Shown piece after piece: positions 54,181 through 64,000 of a stretch of 64,000 nucleotides of DNA (positions are counted from its first letter, which is position 1; each line of letters starts with the position of its first letter). The DNA comes from Phytophthora sp. 'mugwort'. Its lineage: Eukaryota > Oomycota > Peronosporomycetes > Peronosporales > Peronosporaceae. Where the stretch lies: positions 1,550,001-1,614,000 of the forward strand of contig JAUCEF010000005.1 of NCBI GenBank assembly GCA_033558025.1, given 5' to 3'. The notes below the pieces were generated by a model, which was not told the DNA's origin, did no database searches, and saw only the letters and a list, made by a program, of their open reading frames with translations. Both the position numbers and the translations under genes were made by a program.

Positions 54181-54389
54181 AGGGTCTGTCCGTCCAGAAT
54201 CACCCCTTTGATTAAAGTATAAGTAGTCATCATACCTGTTTTTCTAGGTAACGTCCTTGCTACGCCCTCTGTGACAAACGATTGGATGCCATTGATTTAC
54301 ATACTCAGACGAAGATAGTTTCCGACCTCAAATACATATCAAAAATACGGCAGATACTCACTTGGAAAAGCCCCAGGATGCGGGCTGCA

Positions 54390-55420
54390 TTTAATTTCAA
54401 CGACGACTAGGAGCTCGTGCAGCTAGCACGCACCTACGAGGAAGCCGGCTCGAGGATCTGTTGGCGCGATGTCAAGCACCGTATGCGCCACACAGAACAC
54501 ACATCTGTTTCCCTCCCCCAGCGTCTGAGGTCGCTGATGCGCACTCACGGAAATCATGTGTCAAGCTTTCCTTCAAATTATTTTCTACGATCCAGCGACT
54601 GCAAGGACGTCCTCCACGTGTGGTGCGGCAGCTCCGAGCACTTGCAGGCGCAGTACGTCTGCCACAGACCGAAACACGCTTGCTAGCAACGGCACCGGCA
54701 CATCCACAGCGAGGCCGACGTCAACAAACACGACGCTGATGTCAACAGCCACGACCAAAAGACAGTGATGCCATCGCAGTCAACGGTGACTCCGACGTCG
54801 ACAGCTACGACGCCAACCGCGCCGCCAACTCAGCCAGCCATGACTCGGACGTCAACAACTTCGACGCAGACAGCGCCTACAACACCGGCAGCCATGACTC
54901 CGAAGCCATCAACACCGGCGCACACAAAGACGCCGCCACTACCGGCAGTGACTCTGACCCATTAACACAGTTGCTGTCGGCGGCGATGCCACCAGCTGAG
55001 GCGCCGAGGCCGTCAATACGGGCGCTGGAGACAGCGACGCCACCAATAGTGGCGTCAAAGCCGCCACTAGCGACACCGGCGTCTCCAGCCACGAATCAGA
55101 CGCTGCCAGCAACGACGCCGACTGCACAAGCATCAACGCCGCCAGTGGCGACGGCATAAACACCACCGTTGTCTCTTACGTCTACCGAGCATGCCGTGAC
55201 GGCTATTTGCTGATATACCGCGTGAGCCTGGTAGTACGATACGACGGCCACACCGTTCACAGCAATGTTGGTGAGATTTGGCCTGCTAGGATTACTACTT
55301 TGTTAGCGGAAATTGGTAATATAGATGGACGCGACATTTTTATTGATATCGGCACGGATTGCTTCGGAAGCTCATCTCCGATGCTTCGCCCAACCGCCGT
55401 GGTGACGTTCTCTATGTCGT
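54390..55420 (+). pseudogene. Decayed DOT1-like methyltransferase gene with Myb/SANT-like N-terminus
   Basis: The first part (VQLARTYEEAGSRICWRDVK, then LPQRLRSLMRTHG) looks like a Myb/SANT-type helix bundle. It is followed by a repetitive Asp/Ser/Asn-rich stretch (54,690-55,160) in one of the frames. The last part has VGEIWPARITTLLAEIGNID followed by GRDIFIDIG, which resembles the SAM-binding motif I region of DOT1-like histone methyltransferases. After motif I the similarity collapses. Frameshifts and stops occur throughout. Oomycete genomes carry expanded families of such proteins as I understand it; this is a remnant. Assignment is by motif order only. Confidence 0.42.
54690..55160 (+). 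repeat. Low-complexity GACTCNGACGTCAAC-type repeat
   Basis: Imperfect short repeats of GACTC, GACGTCAAC and CGACGCC units giving Asp/Ser/Asn/Ala-rich peptide in one frame and Thr/Pro-rich peptide in another. It lies between the two recognisable ends of the DOT1-like remnant. Confidence 0.6.
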
Positions 55421-55499
55421 GCGTGATGGTCTCTTCATACACAGAAGCCAAGTTGGGTGTATCTTACACAAATAGTATGCATTTACAATACGCAAAATA

Positions 55500-55745
55500 A
55501 AAACTCAGCTTCTTGTCGCTTCCATCTCGACGAAGGAGAATGGTAGATTCCCCTTGATGAGCTAAACGACCCACGCGTAGCGGTTGGACGCTTTCTGCCG
55601 CACCTACGGCAGCAACGTCTCAGTGACAGTGGTGCTTGCAGCTTCCATCTCGGCTTCGAAGTGGCCATGGTCTGACCGCACGTGGGACACCATATTGGTG
55701 TATTAGTTTTGTCACGTGATTCCGCGTCTTCCGGCAGGACTTGCA
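55500..55745 (-). pseudogene. hAT transposase fragment (BED finger end)
   Basis: On the minus strand GYTNMVSHVRSDHGHFEAEM is the end of a BED finger, then a stop, then KASNRYAWVV and IKGNLPFSFVEMEAT, matching KASNRYGWLRW and MCNLPFSFCE of the split hAT copy. Short, stop-containing remnant. Confidence 0.55.
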
Positions 55746-56770
55746 GGTCTGCAAGCCAGTCATGCCCCCTTCCTCAGTAAAGAAGGGCTTGAAGAAAACG
55801 AGGAAATTTGCTTCGGCGTAAACATGATCTTCGAGCGTGGCGTAGTGACGAGTGCGTCAGACATGGGGTCGCGTACGGAGGTTGAGGCTAGCTTGTAGTT
55901 TACAAATTACAGTATAAGTTATAATGCCACCTACGAAGCTGTAAACGTGCTTAGAACCAACCATCAAACTGATGGTTGCCATGGGCCGAGTAATACAAAA
56001 AATTGTGTGTGGCTACATACAAAAACCGTAAATAAATGTCGGATGCCATACGTAGTCGTAAATAAGTTATTTACGGGAAATAACAATATATTTTCTGGCA
56101 ATACATTTTTTGGGCTCCCTGCTTGGCTTCCGCGTGTAGCTACGGGGTTCTCACTTCTGCTCTTTTTTGCATATTCCTTCAACCATCAAGCTCCGACCGC
56201 CTTCTTCCACGATTACACTTTTAAGCCCCGTCAAGCTTCAATGCCTGCTCAGCACGGACTTGACTCCACTCAATACATATAACTGACTGGGTCGCTTAGA
56301 GCTTCTTTAGTGCATCACGTTAGGTGCTCCATAACTCATTCATATGCTCATGTAATAGGCAAAGCAAACCGATATTTTGCTTGTCGGTACTATCTGGCAA
56401 CATTTTATCGGAGCTGTTCATCCGAGCCTGGATTTGCTGCACTATTATGAATTCTGCAAAAGGTGTTGAAGTTGCCATGTACCCCAACTACAAGCGGCAG
56501 TAGTAACTCACTGAAAAGCTGTTTCCGAACAACCATTGGCTCGCTGCCGTAAATAACGCACTGTCAGATTAGCTTAACGTGATTTTAGCCTGCCGAACAA
56601 TAGAGAACTTGCTTTCATTTCTTACAGTATTCATAACCAGGTAATAATAGAGATGCCAGCGGTTTCGGCAGCGCTTTGTTTAGTGTGTTTATACCGATTA
56701 TTATTTATTTACTGGACGGAGTTGTAACGAATAATTACAGTTTGTATTATATCACAGAGGCCATTCAATT
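55746..56770. other. No supported gene
   Basis: AT-rich non-coding DNA. The only structure that I see is a perfect 17-bp palindrome at 56058-56074 (GTAAATAAGTTATTTAC). Confidence 0.35.
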
Positions 56771-56799
56771 TAATGTGTGTGTGCCACCGACAGGTCGCT

Positions 56800-57308
56800 C
56801 TCGTGCTCTCATTCACACATTGTCATCGCACTTGCCAAGCTACCAACCCGCTATGGTGCCTCTCACCCCGGTCGCCACGCATGGAGCTTCCAGCGTCTTC
56901 GTGGCAGTTCAGCCGCGTTGGCGTCGCTGCCATTGTCGCTTTCCCTGGTCCCGTCCACTTGCAAGATGACAGCGCTTCTGATGATGACGGCGTCAACATC
57001 ATAGCCCGTGATGAGCGTTTTAGGGCAGTCGCGTCTGAAGAAGCTACACTGGAGGACGATGGAATACGACCTTAAACAAATTTGGGCCAATCGCCATCTT
57101 AACGGTGTAACGCTGTACCTTGTCCAGTGGCTCAGTTTCGAGAAGCTCACTTGGGAGTCCGCTCAGCATTTCGCGTCACAGATTATGCATGACTTCGAGC
57201 TGCAGTACGAATTATCTATTTGGACTACCAGAGTACGCGTGGGCGACGTCGTGTGCTCCCTCGAGAGCGACCCATGCGCACGACCAACGGCTTCGAGGCA
57301 CGCCTAGT
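56800..57308 (+). pseudogene. Chromodomain remnant, probably from a gypsy-type polyprotein
   Basis: The segment NGVTLYLVQWLSFEKLTWES (about 57,100-57,160) has the aromatic/Trp spacing of a chromodomain (YLVQW...TWE). It is preceded by an acidic stretch and by HLPSYQPAMVPLTPVATHGA in another frame. No integrase or reverse transcriptase is present nearby, so it is a fragment. Oomycete gypsy elements often end with a chromodomain; that origin is inferred. Confidence 0.4.
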
Positions 57309-57687
57309 TAGGCTTCTACTGTTGTTGTTGCTAATTATCTTTTGATTGCTTAGCTCGTCGTTCGGTACGTCGCCAGCTCGAGTGACCGACTAGGTGACAA
57401 GTAGTCTAGTCCCATGCTTCATTTCTTGCCTCAATTCACAGTTGCTTAAAAACCCTTAGGTTTTACCTGGGTCGGAGGGTACCTCCAAAATGCTACTAGC
57501 CCAAGCCCGCAGTGATCATCGCTGGCGATATGGCGGGCACTGTATGCCCCTTAAGATGAGTTTTAAAATAGACCTCACCCGATTTTCAATTGATGATAAA
57601 AAGTTGTACCCTGTTTTATGAAATTCCTACAAATTGAGAAGTATTCCATTGTGGTTACATTTCGCAACGGACGACGACAGTGAGGGA
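57309..57687. other. Boundary between repeat block and host genes
   Basis: Non-coding. It may hold LTR remains and the myotubularin 5' region. The phosphatase frame is open to 57,634 without an ATG before 57,688. Confidence 0.35.
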
Positions 57688-59927
57688 ATGCTGGCAGGAG
57701 AGGAGGAGGAAGCTGGTCGCAGCCGCCTCATCGGCGAGACAGACGTGCTGGCGGCCATCACGAGCGAATTCCTGGACGAAAATGCGAGCCGGAAGGACAC
57801 GTCGGCGGCCACGGTCTGTCTCGGGCGCGTGTTCATGACCACGTTCCGCTTCCAGTTCATGCCAGACGAGCACGAGTATGACCGCGTGCGGCGACACCTG
57901 CTCGAACGCACCGAGGACGAAATTGAGAGCTATTTCTTGATCCCGCTGGGCTGCATCGCGTCCGTCAAGAAGAAGAATTCGATTGTGGAGATTTTCACGA
58001 AGGACTTGCGCCAGTTGTCGTTCCGGTTCGACGTCGTGGAGATTACTAAGGTAAGAAGGGGGACATATATGCGGTGGTGCACAAAATTGTAGGTTTCTTA
58101 TTGTGATTTTTGTGGTTGTGGAGCAGATCTTCTCGGTGTTGACGACGTACGTGTTCCCGGATAAAATTGAGTTTTTGTTCGCATTTTACCATCGACTGTC
58201 AGAAAACATGCTGGAGGAAGAACCGCTGCTGCCCTGCGTACTGGACTGGGATGTGTATGACGACCAGGCGGAGTGGGAAAGGCAGGGCGTAATCGAAACT
58301 GGAAAGTGGCGAGTATCAGGTTGCAATGAGAACTTCCGCGTGATTGAGACGTACCCGGAACGTCTTGTAGTCCCTGCTGGCGTGACGGATGAGGTTCGAC
58401 GCCATGGCAATATTTATCTGCTCAGATCGAGTGTTAACGTTCTACCGCTGCTTTTTCCGTAACAGGTGCTGCTTGATGCGAGGAACTTCCGCTCGCTTGG
58501 CCGCATCCCGTGTCTGACGTGGTTGAATGCTGCAAATGGAGCTACTCTGTGTCGATCCAGCCAGCCCAAGGTTGGAATGTCAAAGGCCACATCACCAGCT
58601 GATGAAAGTTTGGTTGCCGGGATCGCTTCGTCGAGTCTGTTGCAAGACCAACTGCAGATCATTGACTGCAGGCCGATGTCCAGTGCCCTGGTACGTGTCC
58701 TGCTTGTTACGCATGTGTAAGCGCTATAGGTGATTCGTTTTGACGGATGCTAACTGGTGGTTCTGTCCATGTGCTCAGGCTAATCGTGCGAAAGGATATG
58801 GCGTCGAGAGCTCTGTAAACTATAAGAACTGCACTGTGAGTTTCATGGAAATCCCGAACATTCACTCGATGCGAGAGAGGTGCGTGGTATTGTTGCTACA
58901 ATTGGTTTTTGTGTACAGTTAGCTGGCTTTGCTAACATTTCAACATTTATCGTCCTTAGCATGAAAAAGCTGCGCAACCTTTGTGCGTCGCCATCGTGTG
59001 ACAATTTGCGGTGGCTCGGAAGCATTGAAGACACGAAGTGGCTGATCTACATTCGTCAGCTTCTGAGGTCAGGTTTGCACGTGGCACAGTTGCTCCGGTC
59101 GGGAGAGTCGGTACTATTGCATTGTAGCCATGGTTGGGACCGCACAAGCCAGATCGCAGCGCTCGCACAGATCTTCGTGGACCCGTACTTTCGAACCTGG
59201 AAGGGGTTTCAGGTGCTCATTGAAAAGGAGTGGCTATCGTTCGGACACCCCTTTCATCTTCGGCATTCACACGGTGAGAAAGCGGATACACAGGAGTCGC
59301 CGATCTTTATCCAATTCCTGGACTGTATTTCGCAGCTTATTCGAGTCTACCCAAGCTATTTTGAGTAAGTGGCGGGAAAATGCTTTTATGATTTTATGTT
59401 GGCGGTTCTATGGTTTGACCGAGTTAACTAAATTTTGTCCTATTGGGAACCATAGGTTCAACGAAGGACTGTTGCTCATGCTCGCCGATGCTCTGCATTC
59501 ATGCCGCTTTGGAACATTTTTGTTCGATTGCAGAAAGCATCGCCAGGAAGCCAACTTGGAAAATCGGACCGCATCGGTGTGGACTTGGGTAAATGGCTTC
59601 CGCCCGCAGCTCACCGAGCAGACGTATATTCCAAAACAGGTCTTGAACCCACCAGTGCCGGGATTGCTGAAACGCGTAGCGCTTTGGGATGCGATGTTCA
59701 TGCGATGGTCGGGCCAACCGCTTGTCCAAGAGCCTCCGATCTCTACAAATTTCTTTTCGGACAACACGCAGCGCACACCGACCTGGCAGCTCCCACAGGG
59801 AACAGTCAACGCCCTCAACGCTGCGCTCACGCTGAAATATCGTGAAGCCCGTTTGATTCAGGAGCTAGAAGAGCGTATCGCGGCTTTAGAAGAAAAAGTA
59901 ACAGGACGCAGGGGCTCGAGGCACTAG
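57688..59927 (+). CDS. Myotubularin-related phosphoinositide phosphatase
   Basis: Six exons, 57688-58050, 58127-58393, 58466-58690, 58779-58879, 58960-59364, 59456-59927, give 610 residues. Residues ~15-120 form a PH-GRAM domain (CLGRVFMTTFRFQFMP). The phosphatase domain follows (ETYPERLVVPAGVTDE, RSLGRIPCLTW, IIDCRP, NYKNCTVSFMEIPNIHSM). The catalytic CX5R loop is CSHGWDR at about residues 374-380, with His where most active myotubularins have Asp (CSDGWDR). The C-terminus is a short coiled coil. Myotubularins remove the 3-phosphate from PI3P and PI(3,5)P2 on endosomes; activity is likely since Cys and Arg remain. The donor at 58394 (GTTCGA) is weak. ATG 57688 is the first in frame. Confidence 0.85.
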
Positions 59928-60000
59928 ACGATACATGCTTATCAGCCTGCTGCGATCACCATAACATGTTAATACCAATATAAAAATCCATTTTAATCTT

Positions 60001-62599
60001 TCATTCTCCGGAGTAAGCTTTGCCCCAGAGTTTGAACATCGCTTTCTCGTTCGCCAGCTTGCGGCGCTCTGCCTCTAACTGGTCGAGAAGGTGCCACGGA
60101 ATTTTTGCTGCCAACGTGAGTTGTCGTTTTCGCTGTTGCCGGTCCCTCGGATCTTCAGCACGTCTAAGATAGTGTCCGGCTGTTAGATCTTCTTTTGTGG
60201 TAGCATTATCACGAGCTTCTTGAATTCGTCTCTCTTGTCTTGTTGCTATGAGACGTCTATCATGTCCTCGTTGCTGCATTTGAACTCGATCAAATGAACG
60301 CTCGACATCTCGAAATACAGGATCAAACAACGCCTTCGTTTGTTCAATTTGAGCTGTAGCTGCTGTCAGAGCAACCTGATTATTTAAATCACAGATACGC
60401 TCTCTTGTATCACGTTGCTTTTCATAGTCATCGAATACTTGACCACTTGATTCTATCTGCTGCATTCGATGACGCCACTTATCGTGTACCAGAGCGAAAA
60501 TGTCGCTTGATCCGATGCAAAAGACTTCCTTTTCTTTGGCAGCTTCAAGTACATCTTGCGACCAGTAATTTCCGCGCCAACGGTTGTCGCGTTTGCCATT
60601 AGTCCGGTAAATCTGAATCTGCCACCTTCGTCGGGTTTCGGCAATTTTCTGTTGTCTTTGTATGATCTTCGCTTGGTAGCGAAATCGACACTCGCGCTAC
60701 AATCCAGAACAGTTATTTGGCTTAAATATTGGGTCTTCACCTTGTCGCATTGTACTGTACATACCTCCCAGTAATCGAGAAACTCTTCATTGTGCCAGAG
60801 TTCAAACTGCAAAACAATCGTGAACCAATTAGCACGAAATCCTTCACAAGAGCAAAAGTTTTTAATTGTAGCTACCCGTCGACGCTTTTCTTCTATCGCA
60901 TCGATGCGCTGTTGGAATTCGATAAGTTCTTTCTCTTTCCTTTTGAACTCCAAACCGAGTTCAAACACGGTTTCCAGTTTCAATTCGGTAATGAGTGCGC
61001 GCTGTTGCTTCATTTTTGCCTCCATTTCTTCAACCCACCCATGCTCGATGGCACGAGGGGACACTCGCATGCGTTGTGTCCGCATGTCTAGATAAATACT
61101 TTCCATCTAAAACAACAGTATAGCTATAGTGAGCAGGAATACTTATGGTCTCTATATGGAGGAACCGTTCGTACATCATGAATCTGCTCGTGCTTGGCGT
61201 AGTAGTCGTATTCCAGTTGGGCAACACTAAAAAAAAAAACAGCGGGCATTGCATGAGTTTCTCGCAGGATGCTGCTAAAGGTTCAGGAGAGTAATCTTAC
61301 AGTTGTTGCAGCTGCTTCCGATTTAGTCTTGCCTGGAGTTTATCCCGCTGTACGCCATGCCATTCTTCTTCAGCCTCCAGTACCGCCATGAATTCCTGTC
61401 GATTTGTGGTTTCTCTATCTCGCAGTAGGGTATTTATCTCTTTTCGAGCTTTCATTCCACGAAACATCCGCTGAATCTGAATAGCTCCACTTTCTAAACA
61501 TGTTGCCCTTCTTCGTGTCTTCTTTCGTGCGAGCGTTCCCCGCACTAGACGCTGTAGATTGGTAGCTCTTGCCTCAAGCCAGCATCTGTCCGATCGTTTT
61601 CTCGACGAAACCCCACGCCAGGCACACTGAATATGCAGTGCTGCAATCTCCTGCTTGTATCCTTCACAAAACTTCTTTGCAAAATACATTCGAATGATCG
61701 ACTGAATCTTGGCCGCGTTCAGATGCTCCCACCGTTTCCAGGTCGGTGTCACCTTGTAGCGAATATAATACCCACGGAATAACGCCTGCAACCTCGTCAC
61801 GCGAATAGTGCGGTTTGCGTGCCAAATGCGAAGCCATCTTCTTGTCAAGTAACCGCGCACAAAGCGCTGAATCTGCACCGTGGCCTTAACCTGTTTGAAG
61901 TACATACTCCAAAATCGTCGATGCAAGTGTCCTCGCCACCATTTTTGCAGCTTTCGTGCAGCCTACTCAAGAAAAAAAATTGAACCGGAAGAATAGCCCC
62001 AGTAAGTTTAGAACCACACAAAACTTCAAATTGTCAATGCAGCACCTCAGCGGTGCGGCGCTCCAGCGTCAGCAAATCCTGGACAATTCGAGGTCGAACC
62101 TTCTTCCTGTCGTCAATTATAGTATTAACACAGAAACAAAATCATTTCTCCACTAATATACAGAAATCTCCTACCTTTTCACTCGTTGCCGCAGCTTTGT
62201 ATCCTTCATGAGCATGGCCAGTCGCAAGTTTTCCATGGCGTAAATGTCGCCCTTCATCCTGTTGTTATTGCTGTTGGTCTCGGCTGCTTGGGCTGCCAGC
62301 TCCCGCTCGTCTGGGGGTAGCTGACGCAGTCGTCGCACCTCCGTCTTCCTCTTCCATTGCAACCGCTGCTCCTGCAGTTCCTGGTCCAGGCGGGTGGCGG
62401 CACTGGCAAGCTCATACTTGTCCTTAACGGTCTGCTTGCGCAGCTTCGCCAACACCTCAACACGCTCCTCTTCTTCACGATGGACATCGACCTCCGCTGC
62501 GCAGATCCAAGCCGCCTCGACTGATACCAGCGCGTTGGTGAACTTGGTGCTACTCTTCATCTTCTGTGTGTCCGTCCTTTCAAGATTTAGCGACTGCAT
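60001..62599 (-). CDS. IQ-motif and coiled-coil protein
   Basis: Six exons on the minus strand: 62599-62175, 62106-62046, 61962-61301, 61226-61175, 61106-60765, 60696-60001, giving 745 residues with consistent phases. Residues 1-160 are helical and charged. Residues ~163-335 hold about seven IQ-type calmodulin-binding motifs (AARKLQKWWRGHLHRR, VQIQRFVRGYLTRRW, ALHIQCAWRGVSSRKR, AIQIQRMFRGMKARKE). The rest is coiled coil with a Trp/Tyr-rich segment (RDNRWRGNYWSQDVLEAAKE) in the final exon. The final exon was assigned by splicing because reading on without the 68-bp intron gives a different, poorer frame. I infer calcium/calmodulin-linked cytoskeletal or flagellar function; no orthologue is named. 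Confidence 0.72.
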
Positions 62600-62956
62600 T
62601 TAATGATTGGAAAAATACCCATTTTCTGACAAAATATGTACTTTTCAAACGTATCTTGTTTTAGCAAACAGCGCATTTCGATAGTCTATCCTACATTTGT
62701 TTGAAAAAGAATTCTGGAAAAATAAGCATACATTACCTTTATGATTTGGTACCTTTATGGATTGCATGATATCCATTGTGAATGTTGCTTGAGTCTCTTA
62801 CGGTCAACCTTCGCGCAGCAAAGCAACGCCGAGGGCAATATGCACGTATCTTTTATTATGAAAGAACAAAGATTCTTGGGACGGTGGCGTAAGAAAGTTT
62901 CTTTAATATGAAAGAACCAAAAGCTGCCCCTGGTATTTTAGTATTCGTTGTCATTG

Positions 62957-63175
62957 CTACCTTGACCAGCCAAGAAGACACCATCTCACGAGAAGGAAAC
63001 TAAGCACAACAAGCAGGCTAAGCACAAGAATCAAACAAAGCATTGATGTCGCTTCTGCAACAACTTCAGCAAGCTGCGTGAAGAAACCGTCACCACGGTC
63101 GACGCGTATGCGTATTCGGGTAGGAATCGAAGGTCCACTCTCGTGGTGTTTTTCGTCTGAACGACTAAGCTTCAT
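62957..63175 (-). CDS. Possible small single-pass membrane protein
   Basis: A 72-residue open frame from ATG 63175 with a polar, basic N-terminal half (PTRIRIRVDRGDG) and a strongly hydrophobic segment at residues ~43-68 (MLCLILVLSLLVVLSFLLV). I do not recognise it. Its short length and lack of context leave real doubt that it is a gene. Confidence 0.3.
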   Translation of the reverse strand: MKLSRSDEKHHESGPSIPTRIRIRVDRGDGFFTQLAEVVAEATSMLCLILVLSLLVVLSFLLVRWCLLGWSR

Positions 63176-63407
63176 TTTCCAAGGATAACGGTAACAAACG
63201 GTTCTGGGGCCATTGCGACATCCAACGCGCCAGAATCCATAGCGGTCCTCGTTCTACGTTGCGGTGCGGTGACGCGAGTGAAAATAATGAAGCAGCTATA
63301 TTTCATGGAGCCGCTAACATAGAGTTCCTGCAATACTTCAACCCGACAAACGAGGCCCTGGCAGAAACCGCAAGCTTATTCAAGATGGAAAAGAAGTCAT
63401 AACACTA

Positions 63408-63826
63408 CACCATTGCACGGCGTTATTCACAACGCCAACAATCAAATTTAAAATGTGAACGCTGGAATTCAAAAACCTGCCAAATATATTACCTTCAAGA
63501 TTAAATATACCTGCTAATCCGTTCGATACATCAAGTTTCGCTCGGGGACATCATGGGGCTCAGCGACGATCTTCCAGTCTTTGGCCTCCTTGCCGCGTAC
63601 AGGATGCAGGCTCGCACCTCCTGTGAGTACTTCTTGTAGCTTGGTGATGGCAGGTTGTAGGCGTTCGCGCGAAGCTTCCAGCCATTTTTAAGTCCCCCAG
63701 ATCCAATCCTCCGTTCCTATTATAGAGAATATATTGATGAATATCATTTTGTAAAGGTCATTTAAATTCCAGCGTTCACATTTTGAATTTAATTGTTGGC
63801 GCTGTGAATAACGCTGTGCAATGGTG
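63408..63826. mobile_element. 419-bp TIR element flanked by TA (MITE-like)
   Basis: The left end begins CACCATTGCACGGCGTTATT and the right end is its inverted copy with few mismatches, extending about 62 bp (63408-63470 and 63764-63826). TA flanks both sides (63406-63407, 63827-63828). The interior has a short minus-strand coding-like segment (about 63,520-63,690; LEASRERLQPAITKLQEVL) but no transposase. Size and structure suit a non-autonomous Tc1/mariner-like MITE or an internally deleted element. Confidence 0.65.
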
Positions 63827-64000
63827 TACATAAAAATCCAGAGCTTCTCCGTGCCTCGGCATGGCTTAGTATTTCTAAAGTGATTCAGTTCAAGGACTCC
63901 CCCTGACAAGACTCATAATTGCAAAGAGAAAAGTAGCGTTCAATAATTTAATTATTGCCTCTATCGTATTCATTCATGCCAAAAACCGCTCACGATGTTT

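Noticed and set aside
33176..57687. RxLR/CRN effectors, CRISPR arrays or prokaryotic-type operons
   Set aside because: No signal peptide plus RxLR or LFLAK motif was seen, and no regularly spaced identical repeats exist; the tandem 229-bp unit has only two copies.
60453..60696. Alternative C-terminus of the IQ protein without splicing
   Set aside because: The spliced frame continues for 231 coherent residues across the region, and the intron has standard GTATGT/TAG borders; kept only as a possible isoform.
60845..60886. Possible 41-bp intron in the IQ gene (GTGAAG to TTGCAG)
   Set aside because: Too short compared with the other introns, and removal brings an immediate in-frame stop.

Overview
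The window looks like a piece of an oomycete nuclear genome, most likely Phytophthora or a close relative. The evidence is compact genes with short introns (about 50-80 bp, GTAAGT/GTACGT-type donors, YAG acceptors), an axonemal dynein intermediate chain (flagellate zoospores), oomycete-style fusions, and a block of decayed hAT, Mutator, pogo/Tc1 and Ty1/copia elements. This assignment is inferred from sequence style; no species marker was checked.

Positions 1-33,175 form a gene-dense segment. In order it holds the C-terminal part of a DMXL/Rav1-type V-ATPase regulator, a DNAI1-type outer-arm dynein chain, an EHD/dynamin-like GTPase, the U3 snoRNP protein RRP9, a small HN1/Jupiter-like protein, an ARP4-like nuclear actin-related protein, Rab GDI, a C-terminal-motor kinesin-14, an unusual five-helix membrane protein fused to a PX domain, a bridge-like lipid-transfer (chorein-type) protein, an ankyrin protein, a divergent pair of SPFH/band-7 proteins, two ECHDC1-like crotonase paralogues in opposite orientation around a coiled-coil gene, and a two-repeat Myb/SANT-like (trihelix) protein. 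Many neighbours are divergent with short shared promoters or convergent with tens of bases between stops.

Positions 33,176-57,687 form a transposon graveyard of about 24.5 kb with no intact host gene that I can support. It contains a TA-flanked 2.5 kb element with a zinc-finger/DDE transposase broken by two in-frame stops and two tRNA-like sequences near its ends. Next is a hAT-type transposase gene split by a 3.16 kb Mutator-like element with about 78-bp terminal inverted repeats and a perfect 9-bp target duplication. Further on are a Tc1/mariner fragment, a copia element split by a pogo-like transposase, a second copia on the minus strand carrying an identical 229-bp tandem duplication, further hAT fragments, a decayed DOT1-like methyltransferase gene and a chromodomain remnant.

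Positions 57,688-64,000 return to host genes: a myotubularin-type phosphatase with a non-standard catalytic loop, a six-exon IQ-motif/coiled-coil protein, a possible small membrane protein, and a 419-bp TIR element flanked by TA.

The genes do not form one pathway. Several (DMXL, Rab GDI, EHD-like GTPase, PX protein, chorein-like protein, SPFH proteins, myotubularin) act on membrane identity and traffic, and two (DNAI1, possibly the IQ protein) fit flagellar function. All exon structures were read by eye from splice consensus, phase and continuity of protein homology.
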